Positions 10,916 to 22,015 of a stretch of DNA of 64,000 nucleotides are shown piece after piece. Both the position numbers and the translations under genes were made by a program. The DNA is from Solen grandis. Taxonomy: Eukaryota; Mollusca; Bivalvia; Adapedonta; Solenidae. The notes under the pieces were generated by a model. It was not told the origin of the DNA and did not search any database. It saw only the letters and a list, made by a program, of their open reading frames with translations. The stretch lies in the NCBI GenBank assembly GCA_021229015.1, contig CM037789.1:39840926-39904925 (forward strand), given 5' to 3'. How positions within the stretch are numbered: position 1 is the stretch's first letter; the number at the start of each line of letters is the position of its first letter.

Positions 10916-11427
10916 TTATTATTATTATTATTCTTTTCTTCTTCCTAACTAAACGCTTATTTTAATATGTTGCAATAGTCCTAGGACGATGAAATTTTTA
11001 CGGGTTATTAGTCACGTGAGGAAATTTTGATTTCACCCCTACTGCATATATGTAGCCATATCTCAATTAATATCGATTTTTGTAAATATATGTATGAATA
11101 AGAATTATAGCTGAATAATTGACGTTTCCAAAAATATTTAGTTTATTAAAATTTGTTTACGCAATACAAAGTTATAAGCAAACAAACTAAATGAAATGAA
11201 GCTAATTTTGCTGATAATATGCTGTTTTCTTGAGGTTTAACAGTCAATATCTCAGAAACGACTGAAGATAAGTTTATACATTATGAATATAAAATGTAGC
11301 ATGTTTTAAGAGCTTTCTAACGGTACCAAGTTTATTGAAATTGGACTTCATATAAGAAAGTTACATGGAAAATAAGATATTTCATAATCATGCATCATAA
11401 AAATATGGAAAAGGTCACGCGCAGGGG
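10912..11427. repeat. array tail, right copy, cut by an assembly gap
   Basis: Same sequence as 8361-8851, including the final ACGCGCAGGGG, where the gap starts. The gap therefore falls at a repeat boundary, so collapse or misjoining is possible. Confidence 0.8.
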
Positions 11428-11527
11428 NNNNNNNNNNNNNNNNNNNNNNNNNNNNNNNNNNNNNNNNNNNNNNNNNNNNNNNNNNNNNNNNNNNNNNNNN
11501 NNNNNNNNNNNNNNNNNNNNNNNNNNN
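11428..11527. other. assembly gap (100 N)
   Basis: Exactly 100 N, a common convention for a gap of unknown size. Confidence 0.98.
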
Positions 11528-13604
11528 ACAGAATATCATATTTTGTTACTCTGCAATTCTTTCTTCCTACAATATACCTACGACTTGTGTTCAATGTTTT
11601 ATTCTATAAATATCACTATCTTTTTGCATAAAACTATATTTTACCCTTAATAGATATCAATTATGCAACACGGTTGTATTTTCATATCTATGTTTGTTTT
11701 TGTTGTTTTTTAATTAGTTTGACGGTCAATTTATAGGTAAAATACGTCAGCACTCAACAGTCAAAATTTCATAATAGCCCAGATTATTAGGGTCACTTCT
11801 GTAACATGCATGCAAATCAAAATTTCATATATAATATAGGTTTGAAGGTCAATCTCCTGTCAGATAAATATCCAATTGATATATTAACAAAGTACCATGC
11901 GTTTATAATTAGCTTTCAATTAAAACGATGGATTAAACGGATTAAATCAATCGTTTTTGATTGACAATCTGTCAAGCTTATCCGACCATTATCCGTATAA
12001 AATGCCAGTCGCGGTTTATTTTTACTAGATAAAGTCAAAGTTGTTATTTGTATTGTCAACTTTCAGTTGATGACATACTTCATTTTTTTCGAGGTTATCA
12101 TCAAATGCATACTTGGGGAAAAAAACACATTAAAATAGCGTTAAGCTTAAGATTTAGTTTTAATCTTAACACAAAGTCCCGCTGATCACTGTAGACTATA
12201 CACGAGTTGCATTAGTACTTTGTACAAGGGAATGTATTAGTCCGTATTAGTACTGGGTTCGAACTTGCGACCTCTGGATCTTGAGTTGTGTGCTTCACCA
12301 TTGGATCACATTCGCTTTAAAAGGCACCCCCCACATACTCGTATGTAATATTTTAATCCTAGGTCGGCTTACATTTACTAACTTTGATAGGTATCAGACA
12401 TATCAATGCCAAAATAATGAAGTTGATAGTTATTATTTTAATGTTATTGGTCACTTTCGAGCCGTTTATGCATTCGCGGGTCTTGTATATCTCCGGAATC
12501 CTCCGAATGATTTTCGGAGATAATCGCTGATGACATCAGAGTGACCTTTTGAGTTCGGAGGTTTATGGATGTGGCTTGATTCGAATCGCTTTTGTGAAGA
12601 AAAAATATTTAAGACAAATGAAATTTTCATTTTTTAACGGAAATAATCTTGTCAATGAACACTGTTCAAGAATGAAAATCCCTTGCTAACGATGCTTAAG
12701 TTTGAGAAATCGGACACACAAACTCATGTTTAAGTAAATATGTTTGCATATTAAAACGCAATCCCTCGAGTAACGTTATTGTAATCCTTACGGTCACCCA
12801 CTGTCTTTAGAAACACCTGCATATAAGCATGTGGATTATAACAATTTACCAATATTACAATATCTATAGCCAATCAATATAGAAAAATAAAATCCTGCAA
12901 GGACCTTAATGTGCCTGTCAATATCAAGAGATATTTTGATAACCTCCAGGGGAGAATGATTACTACAGGATTATATCACTTGAGATCTAATTAATTGTGC
13001 AATATGTAAACCCTTCACACGATTTTCAAATTTACTTAGATACCAGTCAACGCGCATGCGCATTGTAAATATGAGCATGGTATTTTTGACAATATGGAGT
13101 GCCCCTTGCTTATATTGTTTACTCTTTGGATTGAATTTATCGCAGCATGGTGATTCTTAGGGATTAGATTGAATATTTAATTATAAAAGTAAAGAATATA
13201 ATTTATATCCATTAAAAAATCTTTGGATTAAGGTTGCAAGTGATTTAACTCGCGTGTGTCCTGTCACTGACAGTGGGTGTATCTGACATGACTTTGTTGC
13301 ACCCCCCCCCCCGGTTATACTTTGTCCGAGTTTAAACTAAACATGGAACTACAAACAGTCAGTTTCTTTTCTATTTCTTAGAGATCACGCATTGTATTTT
13401 TGATTTCTTAAACTGAAAATAGTTTGTCATCCTGGCATCAGACTGGCTCGAATGTTCTACATTTGTACCAACCTTACTTATTGCGATGAAATATTTAGAG
13501 CTTGGGTCATGGCCATATCAAATATATCATATTCTTGTTGTTTCTTACCTAACGAAGATTTATTGTGAGTAAAAATATTTATCAGGTCGCCATTCCTGCG
13601 GTTC
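11528..13604. other. AT-rich stretch with one tRNA-like head
   Basis: Apart from the tRNA-like segment at 12252-12312, a small hairpin near 12497-12522 and a C run at 13302-13312, I see no gene or repeat here. Confidence 0.5.
12252..12312 (-). mobile_element. tRNA-like SINE head (minus)
   Basis: Read on the minus strand, it has an A-box-like GATCCAATGGTGAAG and a B-box-like AAGTTCGAACCC at tRNA-like spacing. No intact cloverleaf is apparent, so it is called a SINE head rather than a tRNA gene. Confidence 0.5.
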
Positions 13605-13856
13605 AATAATCAGGTGAGAGCTATTTACGTTTTGGTTTCCAATACTGGCTGTTGTGAATCAAAGTCGAAAGTTCGATTCCGGATGCCTACTCACCTGTGC
13701 AACATGGTTCAATCCTGGCTTACTCCTGTGACGAGAAACTGGCATTTGTTGAAATTTCACTCGGCCATCATCGGATACCCCCGGCTGACTTATTCCGTTT
13801 TACCACGTGACATCATTCCGCCCTATAGATGATCTATCCATCGGCCAAGGATATTC
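13605..13856 (+). mobile_element. SINE-like element with tRNA-like head (family 3)
   Basis: The head ends in a B-box-like AAGTTCGATTCCGG at about 13668-13682. A downstream block around CCCCCGGCTGACTTATTCCG (about 13780-13799) recurs at about 50281-50300 with few changes. No A-tail was identified. Two copies suggest a dispersed family. Confidence 0.5.
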
Positions 13857-14142
13857 GACAATGCCTGAACCTTAGTATCGTAATAAAAAATGTCAAATAA
13901 ACATTATTAAAAAAATCATTTAGGATAAAACTAGATGTTGTAAAATATTCCCCTTACGTCTCGTTTTATTTACTTGAATCTTTTATTCGCTGTCATAAAT
14001 ATAAAGGCAATTTAATTTGGAATGCGTTTATTTGACGAACGTAACGAGTCATAATTGTTTATGGAAATTGATTCGGAGCGTAGAATTGTTGCTAATAACA
14101 CCAATTTTAATATTGAATTCATTGACTCGGCATGATTTATTA
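13857..14142. other. AT-rich spacer
   Basis: Short unassigned spacer before the LINE tail. Confidence 0.4.
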
Positions 14143-14530
14143 ATTTTTTTTTCAAAGTTTCAAAAGTTTATTGGCATAAGTCAGCAATACATTGCCTTTG
14201 GCCAATTACATTCAAACATTACAAACATGGCAATCAATATATATGCAACTATTCGTTTAATTGCGATAAATAAACAATATTATAAATTACACAACTAAAT
14301 ATTCTATGAAGTCAAAAAAGTACATGCAACAAATCACATTTACATAATTTCATATATTATGAATATAATATCATATATAAAAAAAGAAACAGTTATGTTG
14401 TTGTCTTTAGTGCAAGGGTTTCATTTCTTAGTTGAAAAGCATTTTGAATATATTTTGTTAGATCTAAAATTACTCTCTTACTTTTTGTAGACATAATACT
14501 TTTAAACTTTTGCAGTGTGGGCAATAACAT
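14143..14530 (-). pseudogene. 5'-truncated LINE: ORF2 C-terminus, 3'UTR and A-tail (minus)
   Basis: On the minus strand, about 14515 to 14394 reads as a protein end containing TKYIQNAFQLRNETL and stopping at TAA (14394-14396). This resembles the extreme C-terminus of CR1/L2-like ORF2 proteins. About 200 bases of 3'UTR follow, ending in TTATGCCAATAAAC and a run of A at about 14145-14153. This is the expected layout of a 5'-truncated LINE insertion. No enzyme domain remains. The clade is inferred. Confidence 0.6.
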
Positions 14531-14949
14531 AAACATGCCATTTCGTTGTAAATAGCATAAAAACCATACTTGTTATGATAATCAAATGGTTAAACGAAAA
14601 GCATGGGAAACTGAATACATATACAAACTGTTTAATAGTGCGATAAAGTGAATTGGATTGAGGAATTGGTATATTTCATGAGGCTAAGTTTAAAGATAGT
14701 GTTAAGCAAGGTTGATATGATAATGATTTGACAGTAAACACAAGACGTTTGTCAGAATTCCTTAGTACAATGATAAGTACTTGATATAGATATTTGTTTG
14801 TTGGATTTAGATAACGTCCCAATAACAGTATTTCGGTCTTATGGAGACTCTATCTACAATTGAAATATATAGTGCTGCCCCTAGCTGTAAAAACATACAG
14901 TGGAGTGATTCCACATACAGTAACTTTATCGTGAAACCAGACGCTTTGG

Positions 14950-15015
14950 TGTGTCGTGGTCCTGAACCATAAACGATGGTGACACTCTAACCACTCGTCT
15001 ACCGGGACGACCCCA
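14950..15015 (-). mobile_element. tRNA-like SINE head (minus)
   Basis: The minus strand shows A-box-like GTAGACGAGTGGTTAGAGTG and B-box-like ATGGTTCAGGACC. The A-box is close to consensus and the B-box is weaker. No body matching the other families was seen. Confidence 0.5.
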
Positions 15016-15197
15016 ACGGGAAAATCTCAGCCTATGGCCAAACTGATAGTTTGGCTGAAATACAACTTTTGACTGGACAAAACAACTGTTATATAATGCG
15101 TATAGTTCTAGATATTACATTATGCAATTAAATACTTGATAGTAACTTGATGGTAATTCTTGTAGCACAGTACACTTTATATAGTAACATGATATTT

Positions 15198-15450
15198 TTG
15201 ACTTGGCTATTTGAGTTTACCGTCGCTTCGACAGTATTTCAGTCATATAGCGGCGTCCAGCTAATAACAGGTGGAAGAAGACCCCGAATGCACAGAGGCA
15301 TCCGGGTATAACCACCGACCTACCGCAAGCCAGCTGGAAGACATCCTCCCATGAAAATCCGAATGACCTTGCCGGGATTCGAACCAACGCGGTGAGGGGC
15401 TGAGTGAGAGTAACAGTCAGCGACTTTACCCTCTCGGCCACGGAGGCCCT
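15198..15450 (-). mobile_element. SINE family 1, near full length (minus)
   Basis: On the minus strand it starts with AGGGCCTCCGTGGCCGAGAG (A-box), then B-box GGTTCGAATCCCGG, the body CAAGCCAGCTGG in inverse orientation, and the tail CTGTCGAAGCGACGGTAAAC. The head resembles a Leu/Ser-type tRNA with extra variable-arm sequence. Non-coding; it would be transcribed by RNA polymerase III if active. Confidence 0.85.
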
Positions 15451-15479
15451 CATGGTATTTTTATTTTACAGTATAATTT

Positions 15480-15690
15480 TTACTCCCTTGCTTGGCGCTC
15501 AGCATATAAGGGTAGTTGCAGGACTGGTTGGCATGGTGTCAGGATAATGTGACTAGGTGTGGTATCATGCCACATGTCTACGGCGTGATACTGCAGGGTA
15601 TCAGCATTATATATGTCTCGAGTAGACATCGTCTCCAAATGAATGAAATACTGTTGGTAGGACGTTAAACCCAACAAACAAACAAACAGT
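15480..15690 (+). mobile_element. SINE family 2 copy with (CAAA)n tail
   Basis: The body contains CCACATGTCTACGGCGTGAT. The 3' end reads TGAAATACTGTTGGTAGGAC then TTAAACCCAAC and (CAAA)n. The 3' end is clearly related to that of SINE family 1. The 5' tRNA-like head is missing in this copy. Confidence 0.8.
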
Positions 15691-15830
15691 ATACTTTATA
15701 TACATGTAGCTACATGGTAATTCTTAATAAAGTATAGTACACTTGATATAGTATAGTACACCTTATATAGTATAGTACACATTATATAGTAACGTGATAT
15801 TTCTTACAGTACAATACACTTTAAATAGCA

Positions 15831-16889
15831 GCAATGCTCTTTTTTCAAAACACATTATGATGATCTTGTTTTAAAAAATGTATGATCTATATATAGTAGA
15901 AAGTAAGCAGGTCTACAAGCATTACAAGCATTGTTAGCAAATAAGGTTAAAATTCATGTCTAATTAGTCTTATGCTTAAATAGTTCGTAAAATAAGAATG
16001 ACGGAAAGAATTTCTATCTAAAGACTATATTTCAACAGGATAATCATTTTGGTCTTAAATAAAGAAAAAAAGTTTGGATCTGACACCAGCTACTTTACTT
16101 GAGGTAAAATTTGAGAGAATTTCATACACTGTTTTTTTGGGGTTTTTTTAATTTTTTTTTTTTTTTTTTTTTTTTTTAGGTATTAAATTCGGACATTATT
16201 TTCTCCTTGAATTGTTAACTAACATGTGTTTTCAAGTTGCATGCTTGCCTTTCAACAATTTACCCTACTGCTTTTATTTATAATTATTTTTTTATAAAGA
16301 AATAGAGCAATGTCTTACAATGATCACGGTTGGTTTTAATTTTAATTACTTCTATTGTCAACTACAGAAAATCACGCTATTTGTTGAAGGAGGCATGATT
16401 TATCTGATATATATAACAATAAGATGTACATGACACGCCCCTCTTGTCGAAATGTATAAAATTATAACCTTCGTCAATTTAAAAGTTTGGATTTTTTCTC
16501 TCATTGATAAACAATAAATTATATATCATTTTATCTTCCATATATTGTTCATATCGGATTGACGTTTAATTTTAAGAAATCTGAAGCTAAATTGCTACGC
16601 CTTTCAAATGGGTTTACAGTAGATTGGAGTCGAGGAGTACGATGTCAAAAGGGACGAATATAAAGGATTTACGTTAACAATTGTGAAAGAATATGACACG
16701 TTTTGTTAAACGACTAGAATAAGATCATCATGTTTTTATATCTATTTAAATTATTAAGTAATCGATGAGTAAATATTCTTGTTTAAACTTATTTAAGTCA
16801 ATTATGAAATGATTTCTTGTAAATCGCATTTATTCCCCTGAAAGGTTCCCTGCCTGTGAGCTTTCAGGAGGATTATGAAAGAATATTGC
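15831..16889. other. AT-rich stretch, nothing identifiable
   Basis: Contains a poly-T run at about 16149-16179. No supported gene. Confidence 0.5.
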
Positions 16890-16945
16890 AATACCAGGAT
16901 TCGAACTAAAGACTCCCGGAGCGTCAGCTCCAGCGTGCAGATTGA
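16890..16945 (-). mobile_element. tRNA-like SINE head (minus)
   Basis: The minus strand reads GCTGGAGCTGACGCTCCGGG, then B-box-like TAGTTCGAATCCTGG. The B-box is good and the A-box weak; no body was assigned. Confidence 0.45.
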
Positions 16946-17844
16946 TCAAATCAAATACAAGGTTTGTGTTTTTTCTTCCTTCTTTTTTTTCCGGTAACTA
17001 GAACTAAAAATAACCTATTTTTTCATGAATAAATAATATCGTATAATATTTTGTATAGAGAGGAGCATAAATGAGTCCAGCATATTTATATTTATCTTTC
17101 ATATTCATATTGTCACATTTTACAGATATAATCAATATATGTATATGTATTATTTAGAGACTTGACAAATGAGAGAAACAGATTAGATTTAGAGGGGATA
17201 AAACTACAACTCTCTCTCTCTCTCTGCGCACATGTTTGTGACATGGAAAAAAAAGAAGAAGTAAACGAGGAGGAGAGAGATATTAAATACAATTCAGTCT
17301 TGTTTAAACGTCCTTGGGTTGTACGTGTAGACATCTTAATGACTGTAATGGATTCAAATATGGTAATTGACATATAGCCATGCACAATTTGACCACGAAT
17401 TACAAGTGTCTCCTTATGCTAATATAGCATAAACAGGAAGTCGTGCTGAACTTTTTTTTGTATAGTTCTTTATACATTGTATGCAAAAAAAGAGCTGTAA
17501 ATTTACATTTGCGCTGTAACAAATATTTAATTCGATTGTATTTGTTTGCATTTATTGCAGCAAGGAAGTATTGTCGTTAAGGAAATATGGTATGTAATAG
17601 AATCCAACAAGTAGGACTGATAAATACAAACGGGAAAAAAGGGGGAGGGAATACTGATTTGGCCCAAATTTAATTAAAGTGGGTGGGGAAGTGTTGGTAT
17701 TGATCTCTTTCTTTTAAGAAGATAGGTTCCATGTAGTAATGTTAGAATAAATGCAGACCATGTTGATTAAATCCATCTTGAATCAGACATATCAAGTCTT
17801 ATAGAGAATTGTACGAGTATTCTCAGTCCTGAAACCCATGATGA
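16946..17844. other. AT-rich stretch, nothing identifiable
   Basis: Holds a short (CT)n run at about 17212-17225 and a purine-rich run at about 17636-17650. No supported gene. Confidence 0.5.
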
Positions 17845-17970
17845 TTATGATGTTGTTTTTGATGATTATAATGATGAAGATAATGATGATAATGATTTTG
17901 TTGTTGATGATGATGATGATGATTATTATTATTATTATTATTATGTTGTTGTTGTTGATGATGATGATGA
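17845..17970. repeat. trinucleotide repeats (GAT)n, (TTA)n, (TTG)n
   Basis: Compound trinucleotide tracts that lead directly into a diverged SINE. Confidence 0.85.
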
Positions 17971-17973
17971 TGA

Positions 17974-18113
17974 GTTAACCGTTACCGCTTCAGTGGGTCT
18001 GTCATATAGTGACGTCAATCTGTGTACAGCTGACGGGTCTCCCGAGTAGAACGACCGACTTACGGTACCGCAGGCCAGCCAGGATTCGAACCTACATGTG
18101 TGGTTATTCCACT
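17974..18113 (-). mobile_element. diverged SINE family 1 relative (minus)
   Basis: The plus strand shows GTCATATAGTGACGTCAATC, then CGACTTACGGTACCGCAGGC and GGATTCGAACCTACATG. These align in order with the tail, body and B-box of family 1, but with many differences and a shorter body, suggesting an older copy or a subfamily. Confidence 0.6.
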
Positions 18114-18270
18114 GGGAAGTGAAAAACAATTGATGGCATAATATTTGAATACAACAAGCCTTTATATTAATTAGAAAATTATGTATTTATCTTACATTTC
18201 ATTATGTGGTCGAGATGCAACGATAAAATCATTTACTTATATCAATGACATAACGCACGCACATACATAT

Positions 18271-18314
<44 letters not shown>

Positions 18315-18934
18315 GTATGTACGTGTTTGCGAACGAGCGTGTAAGCGCAATTGATGGCCAGAAAGAATAAAAGAAAGAAAGAGAAATATATAAGGAGAGA
18401 TTTCTTACGTAGAAAATGTATTGATAATTCCAAAAACACAGTTTTGTTTATTTCATAAAAAATAAAGGACACAATAAGCAAAATACTTTAAAAAAAACAT
18501 GTTTTTTAAGGAAGGACTTCTATATGTTTCCTTGGCAACTCTTATGTAGCATTGTGAATGTTGCATGTGTATATTTTATTGATGTTTTGTTGATAATGTC
18601 AAATAGGGTTTTACGTTTCAAATTTCAATTAAGGCTCCTTCCTTATACATGTACTTTTAAAGCTGGACACATCTGGCTATGACTTCTTTGTTAACGTGAC
18701 CCCACATTTTTTTTATAGTTAACAATAGATTCGGTCTGAAACATGAGAACGACGTAACATTACAAAATGTGTCGAAATAAGATCATCAAAGAAACCCCTG
18801 TCGTGATCTAAAATTACAAAGAAGGAAGCTAAAACTATTTGTTTTATCAAATTTTGAAAGATAAACAAAACATACTTTAAGTTAATATTGAGAAGGTTTT
18901 GAAGTGGCTGCAAAATAGTGTAGTCGTCATTTTT
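18114..18934. other. AT-rich stretch with (CT)n
   Basis: (CT)n at about 18279-18310. Nothing else identifiable. Confidence 0.5.
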
Positions 18935-19000
18935 AGTCCCCTTCCGGAGACTATAAGTTTGCACTCCGTCCGTCCGTCAGTCAGTCCGTCTGACTGGGCC
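18935..19000 (+). mobile_element. putative 5' end of a Helitron-like or pearl-like element
   Basis: AGTCCCCTTCCGGAGACTAT followed by TTTGCACTCCGTCCGTCCGTC. Starts of this form (a short GC-rich hairpin, then GTCC repeats) resemble the head of the element at 59428. No tandem core or 3' end was found nearby, so it is probably a fragment. Class is inferred. Confidence 0.4.
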
Positions 19001-19295
19001 TTGGATTTAGAAAATTTCTTTAAATTAGCAGTTTTCCTGACTTTTTGATATTTATCATTGTTTTGACTTTCATAAAAATATTGATCAAATAATTGACTTT
19101 GGCGAAGGTTCTTAGTTTTCTATTTGCTGGTAGTGGAATTGGTATTGCCTAAGCAATACTTTCAGAAATGCTTGTTAATGATCGCGTGAATTGGGTCTGA
19201 ATATTTGCCGAGAAATTGATTATCAGAAAAAACTATATGAAAGGTTTAATAATTAGTATCTTACGTAAAACTGAAAAGGAATGTTGGAACAATAC

Positions 19296-19334
<39 letters not shown>

Positions 19335-19654
19335 GAGAGGTAAGTCATGACCTCAAGTGAGAAATGTTGTCATTTGCTTGCAAAATCTTTACCTTTATAT
19401 ATTTTTTTCTACGTAAATGAATAATCCAAATATTTATAACATTGTCACTATAATCAATTAATTCAAACTGAAGTAACATACCAACAGTTTTCAGTCTGTT
19501 GTGTATTGGTCTTCATAAGATATATGTCTATATATACTGCCTCCAATATCTTGGGTCTACCAGTACCCTCTTATATATTGACAGCATCCTATGAAATATG
19601 TCAGCATTTACCTGCAGAAAAAATAAAGGGAGACAACCATTGATTAGAAAGATA
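19001..19654. other. AT-rich stretch with (CT)n
   Basis: (CT)n at about 19298-19336, ending in a short GAGAG that could fold back. Nothing else identifiable. Confidence 0.5.
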
Positions 19655-19790
19655 AAGTAAAACCAGTGAACCTGTCTTTATTTAGAGATGGCTGTTAATT
19701 AGGAGTTAAATTCTTAATAAATTTAGTGCTGGTAATTCAGTCACTAGACTTTATTCACATGTTGGTGGTTATTCAGAGTAGACCATTAAT
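19655..19790 (+). mobile_element. dispersed repeat, copy 1 (MITE-like)
   Basis: The phrase TGTCTTTATTTAGAGATGG, then AATAAATTTAGTGCTGG, TCACTAGACTTTATTCACA and GGTTATTCAGAGTAGACCA, aligns in order with 35180-35325. Short, non-coding and dispersed. The transposon class is not established. Confidence 0.5.
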
Positions 19791-19810
19791 ACATGTTTAG
19801 TATTTAAGTT

Positions 19811-20031
19811 GGGGCCTCCGTGGCCGAGAGGATAAAGTCGCTGACTTTAACACTCGCTCGGCCCCTCGCCGCGTGGGAGGAAGCCTTCCAGTTGGCTTGC
19901 GGTAGGTCGGTGGTTCTACCCAGATGCCTCTGTGCATTCGAGGTCTTCCACCACCTGAAATTAGCTGGACGTCGCTATATGATTGAAATACTGTCGAAGC
20001 GACGGTAAACTCAAATAGTCAAGTCAAGTCA
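19811..20031 (+). mobile_element. SINE family 1 lacking its B-box (plus)
   Basis: Starts GGGGCCTCCGTGGCCGAGAG and ends CGACGGTAAACTCAAATAGTC, with an (AAGTC)n-like tail. About 35 bases containing the B-box and the start of the body are missing: CGCGTGGGAGGAAGCC joins directly. The 3' tail directly abuts the 34-bp minisatellite. Confidence 0.85.
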
Positions 20032-22015
20032 GAATATAGACTACCTAGTATAAAGACTAACTTTAAGATAAAGACCGTGTAAGTATAAAGACTACCTCAC
20101 TTTAATAAACACGTCCTAATTTAAAAAAATGTCAGCATTAAAAAGAACTATTAAGACCATGTAAGTATAAAGACTACCTCACTTTAAGGACCATGTAAGT
20201 ATAAAGACTTCCTTACTATAAAGACCATGTTAGTATAAAGACTACCTTACTATAAAGACCATGTAAGTATAAAGACTACCTCACTTTAAGGATTATGTTA
20301 GCATAAAGACTACCTCACTTTAAGGACCATGTAAGTATAAAGACTTCCTTACTATAAAGACCATGTTAGTATAAAGACAACCTTACTATAAAGATCATGT
20401 AAGTATATAGACTACCTTACTATAAAGACCATGTTAGTATAAAGACTACCTCACTTTAAGGACCATGTAAGTTTAAAGACTACCTCACTATAAAGACCAT
20501 GTTAGTATAAAGACTACCTTACTATAAAGACCATGTAAGTATAAAAACTACCTCACTATAAAGACCACGTAAGTATAAAGACTACCTCACTATAAAGACC
20601 ACGTAAGTATAAAGACTACCTTACTATAAAGACCATGTTAGTATAAAGACTACCTTACTATACAGACCATGTAAGTATAAAGACTACCTCACTATAAAGA
20701 CCATGTAAGTATAAAGACTTCCTTACTATAAAGACCATGTTAGTATAAAGACTACCTCACTATAAAGACCATGTAAGTATAAAGACTTCCTTACTATAAG
20801 GACCATGTAAGTATAAAGACTACCTTACTATAAAGACCATGTAAGTATAAAGACTACCTCACTATAAAGACCATGTTAGTATAAAGACTACCTTACTATA
20901 AAGACCATGTAAGTATAAAGACTACCTCACTATAAAGACCATGTTAGTATAAAGACTACCTCACTATAAAGACCGTGTAAATATAAAGACTTCCTTACTA
21001 TAAGGACAATGTAAGTATTTGGACTAGCTCATTATAAAGATCATGTAAGTATAAAGACTACCTCACTGTAAAGACCATGTAAGTATAAAGACTACCTCAC
21101 TATAAAGACCATGTAAGTATAAAGACTACCTTACTATAAAGATCATGTAAGTATAAAGACTACCTCACTATAAAGACCATATAAGTATAAAGACTACCTC
21201 AATATAAAGACCATGTAAGTAAAAAGACTACCTCAATATAAAGACCATGTAAGTAAAAAGACTACCTCAATATAAAGACCATGTAAGTAAAAGACTACCT
21301 CAATATAAAGACCATGTAAGTAAAAAGACTACCTCAATATAAAGACCATGTAAGTAAAAAGACTACCTCAATATAAAGACCATGTAAGTATAAAGACTAC
21401 CTCACTTTAAGGACCGTGTAAGTATAAAGACACAAAAGACCATGTAAGTAACACTCACTATAAAGACCATGTAAGTATAAAAACTACCTCTATATAAAGA
21501 TCATGTAAGCATAAAGACTACCTCAAGATAAAGACCATGTATGTATAAAGACTACCTCAATATAAAGACCATGTAAGTATAAAGACTACCTCAATATAAA
21601 GATCATGTAAGTATAAAGACTACCTCACTATAAAGACCATGTAAGTATAAAGACTACCTCAATATAAAGACCATGTAAGTATAAAGACTACCTCACTATA
21701 AAGACCATGTAAGTATAAAGACTACCTCAATAAAAGACCATGTTAGTATAAAGACTACCTCACTATAAAGACCATGTAAGTATAAAGACTACCTCACTAT
21801 AAAGACCATGTAAGTATAAAGACTACCTTACTATAAAGACCATGTAAGTATAAAGACTACCTTTCTATAAAGACCATGTAAGTATAAAGACTACCTCTAT
21901 ATAAAGATCATGTAAGCATAAAGACTACCTCAAGATAAAGACCATGTAAGTATAAACTACCTCTAAAAGACTTAAGATAAAGACACCTATATAAAGACCT
22001 CTGTATAATAACCTA
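20032..22015 (+). repeat. 34-bp minisatellite array, about 55-58 units
   Basis: The unit is roughly ACTACCTCACTATAAAGACC plus ATGTAAGTATAAAG. The array is almost unbroken for about 1.95 kb, with variants (CTTAC for CTCAC, GTTAGT for GTAAGT, AATATAAAG for ACTATAAAG) and some short or degenerate units near 20100-20150 and 21420-21460. By hand I count about 33 exact GTAAGTAT and about six GTAAGTAA on the plus strand, each at the same place in the unit. Long runs of one variant (for example GTAAGTAAAAAG at 21217-21360) imply recent local duplication. Confidence 0.95.

Larger units (their letters stand above)
15130..15830. repeat. short minisatellite interrupted by two SINEs
   Basis: Variants of TAGTACACTTTATATAGTA recur at about 15160-15195 and several times at about 15690-15830. 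The two blocks are separated by SINE copies at 15198-15450 and 15480-15690. The simplest reading is that the SINEs inserted into, or beside, an existing minisatellite. Confidence 0.6.
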
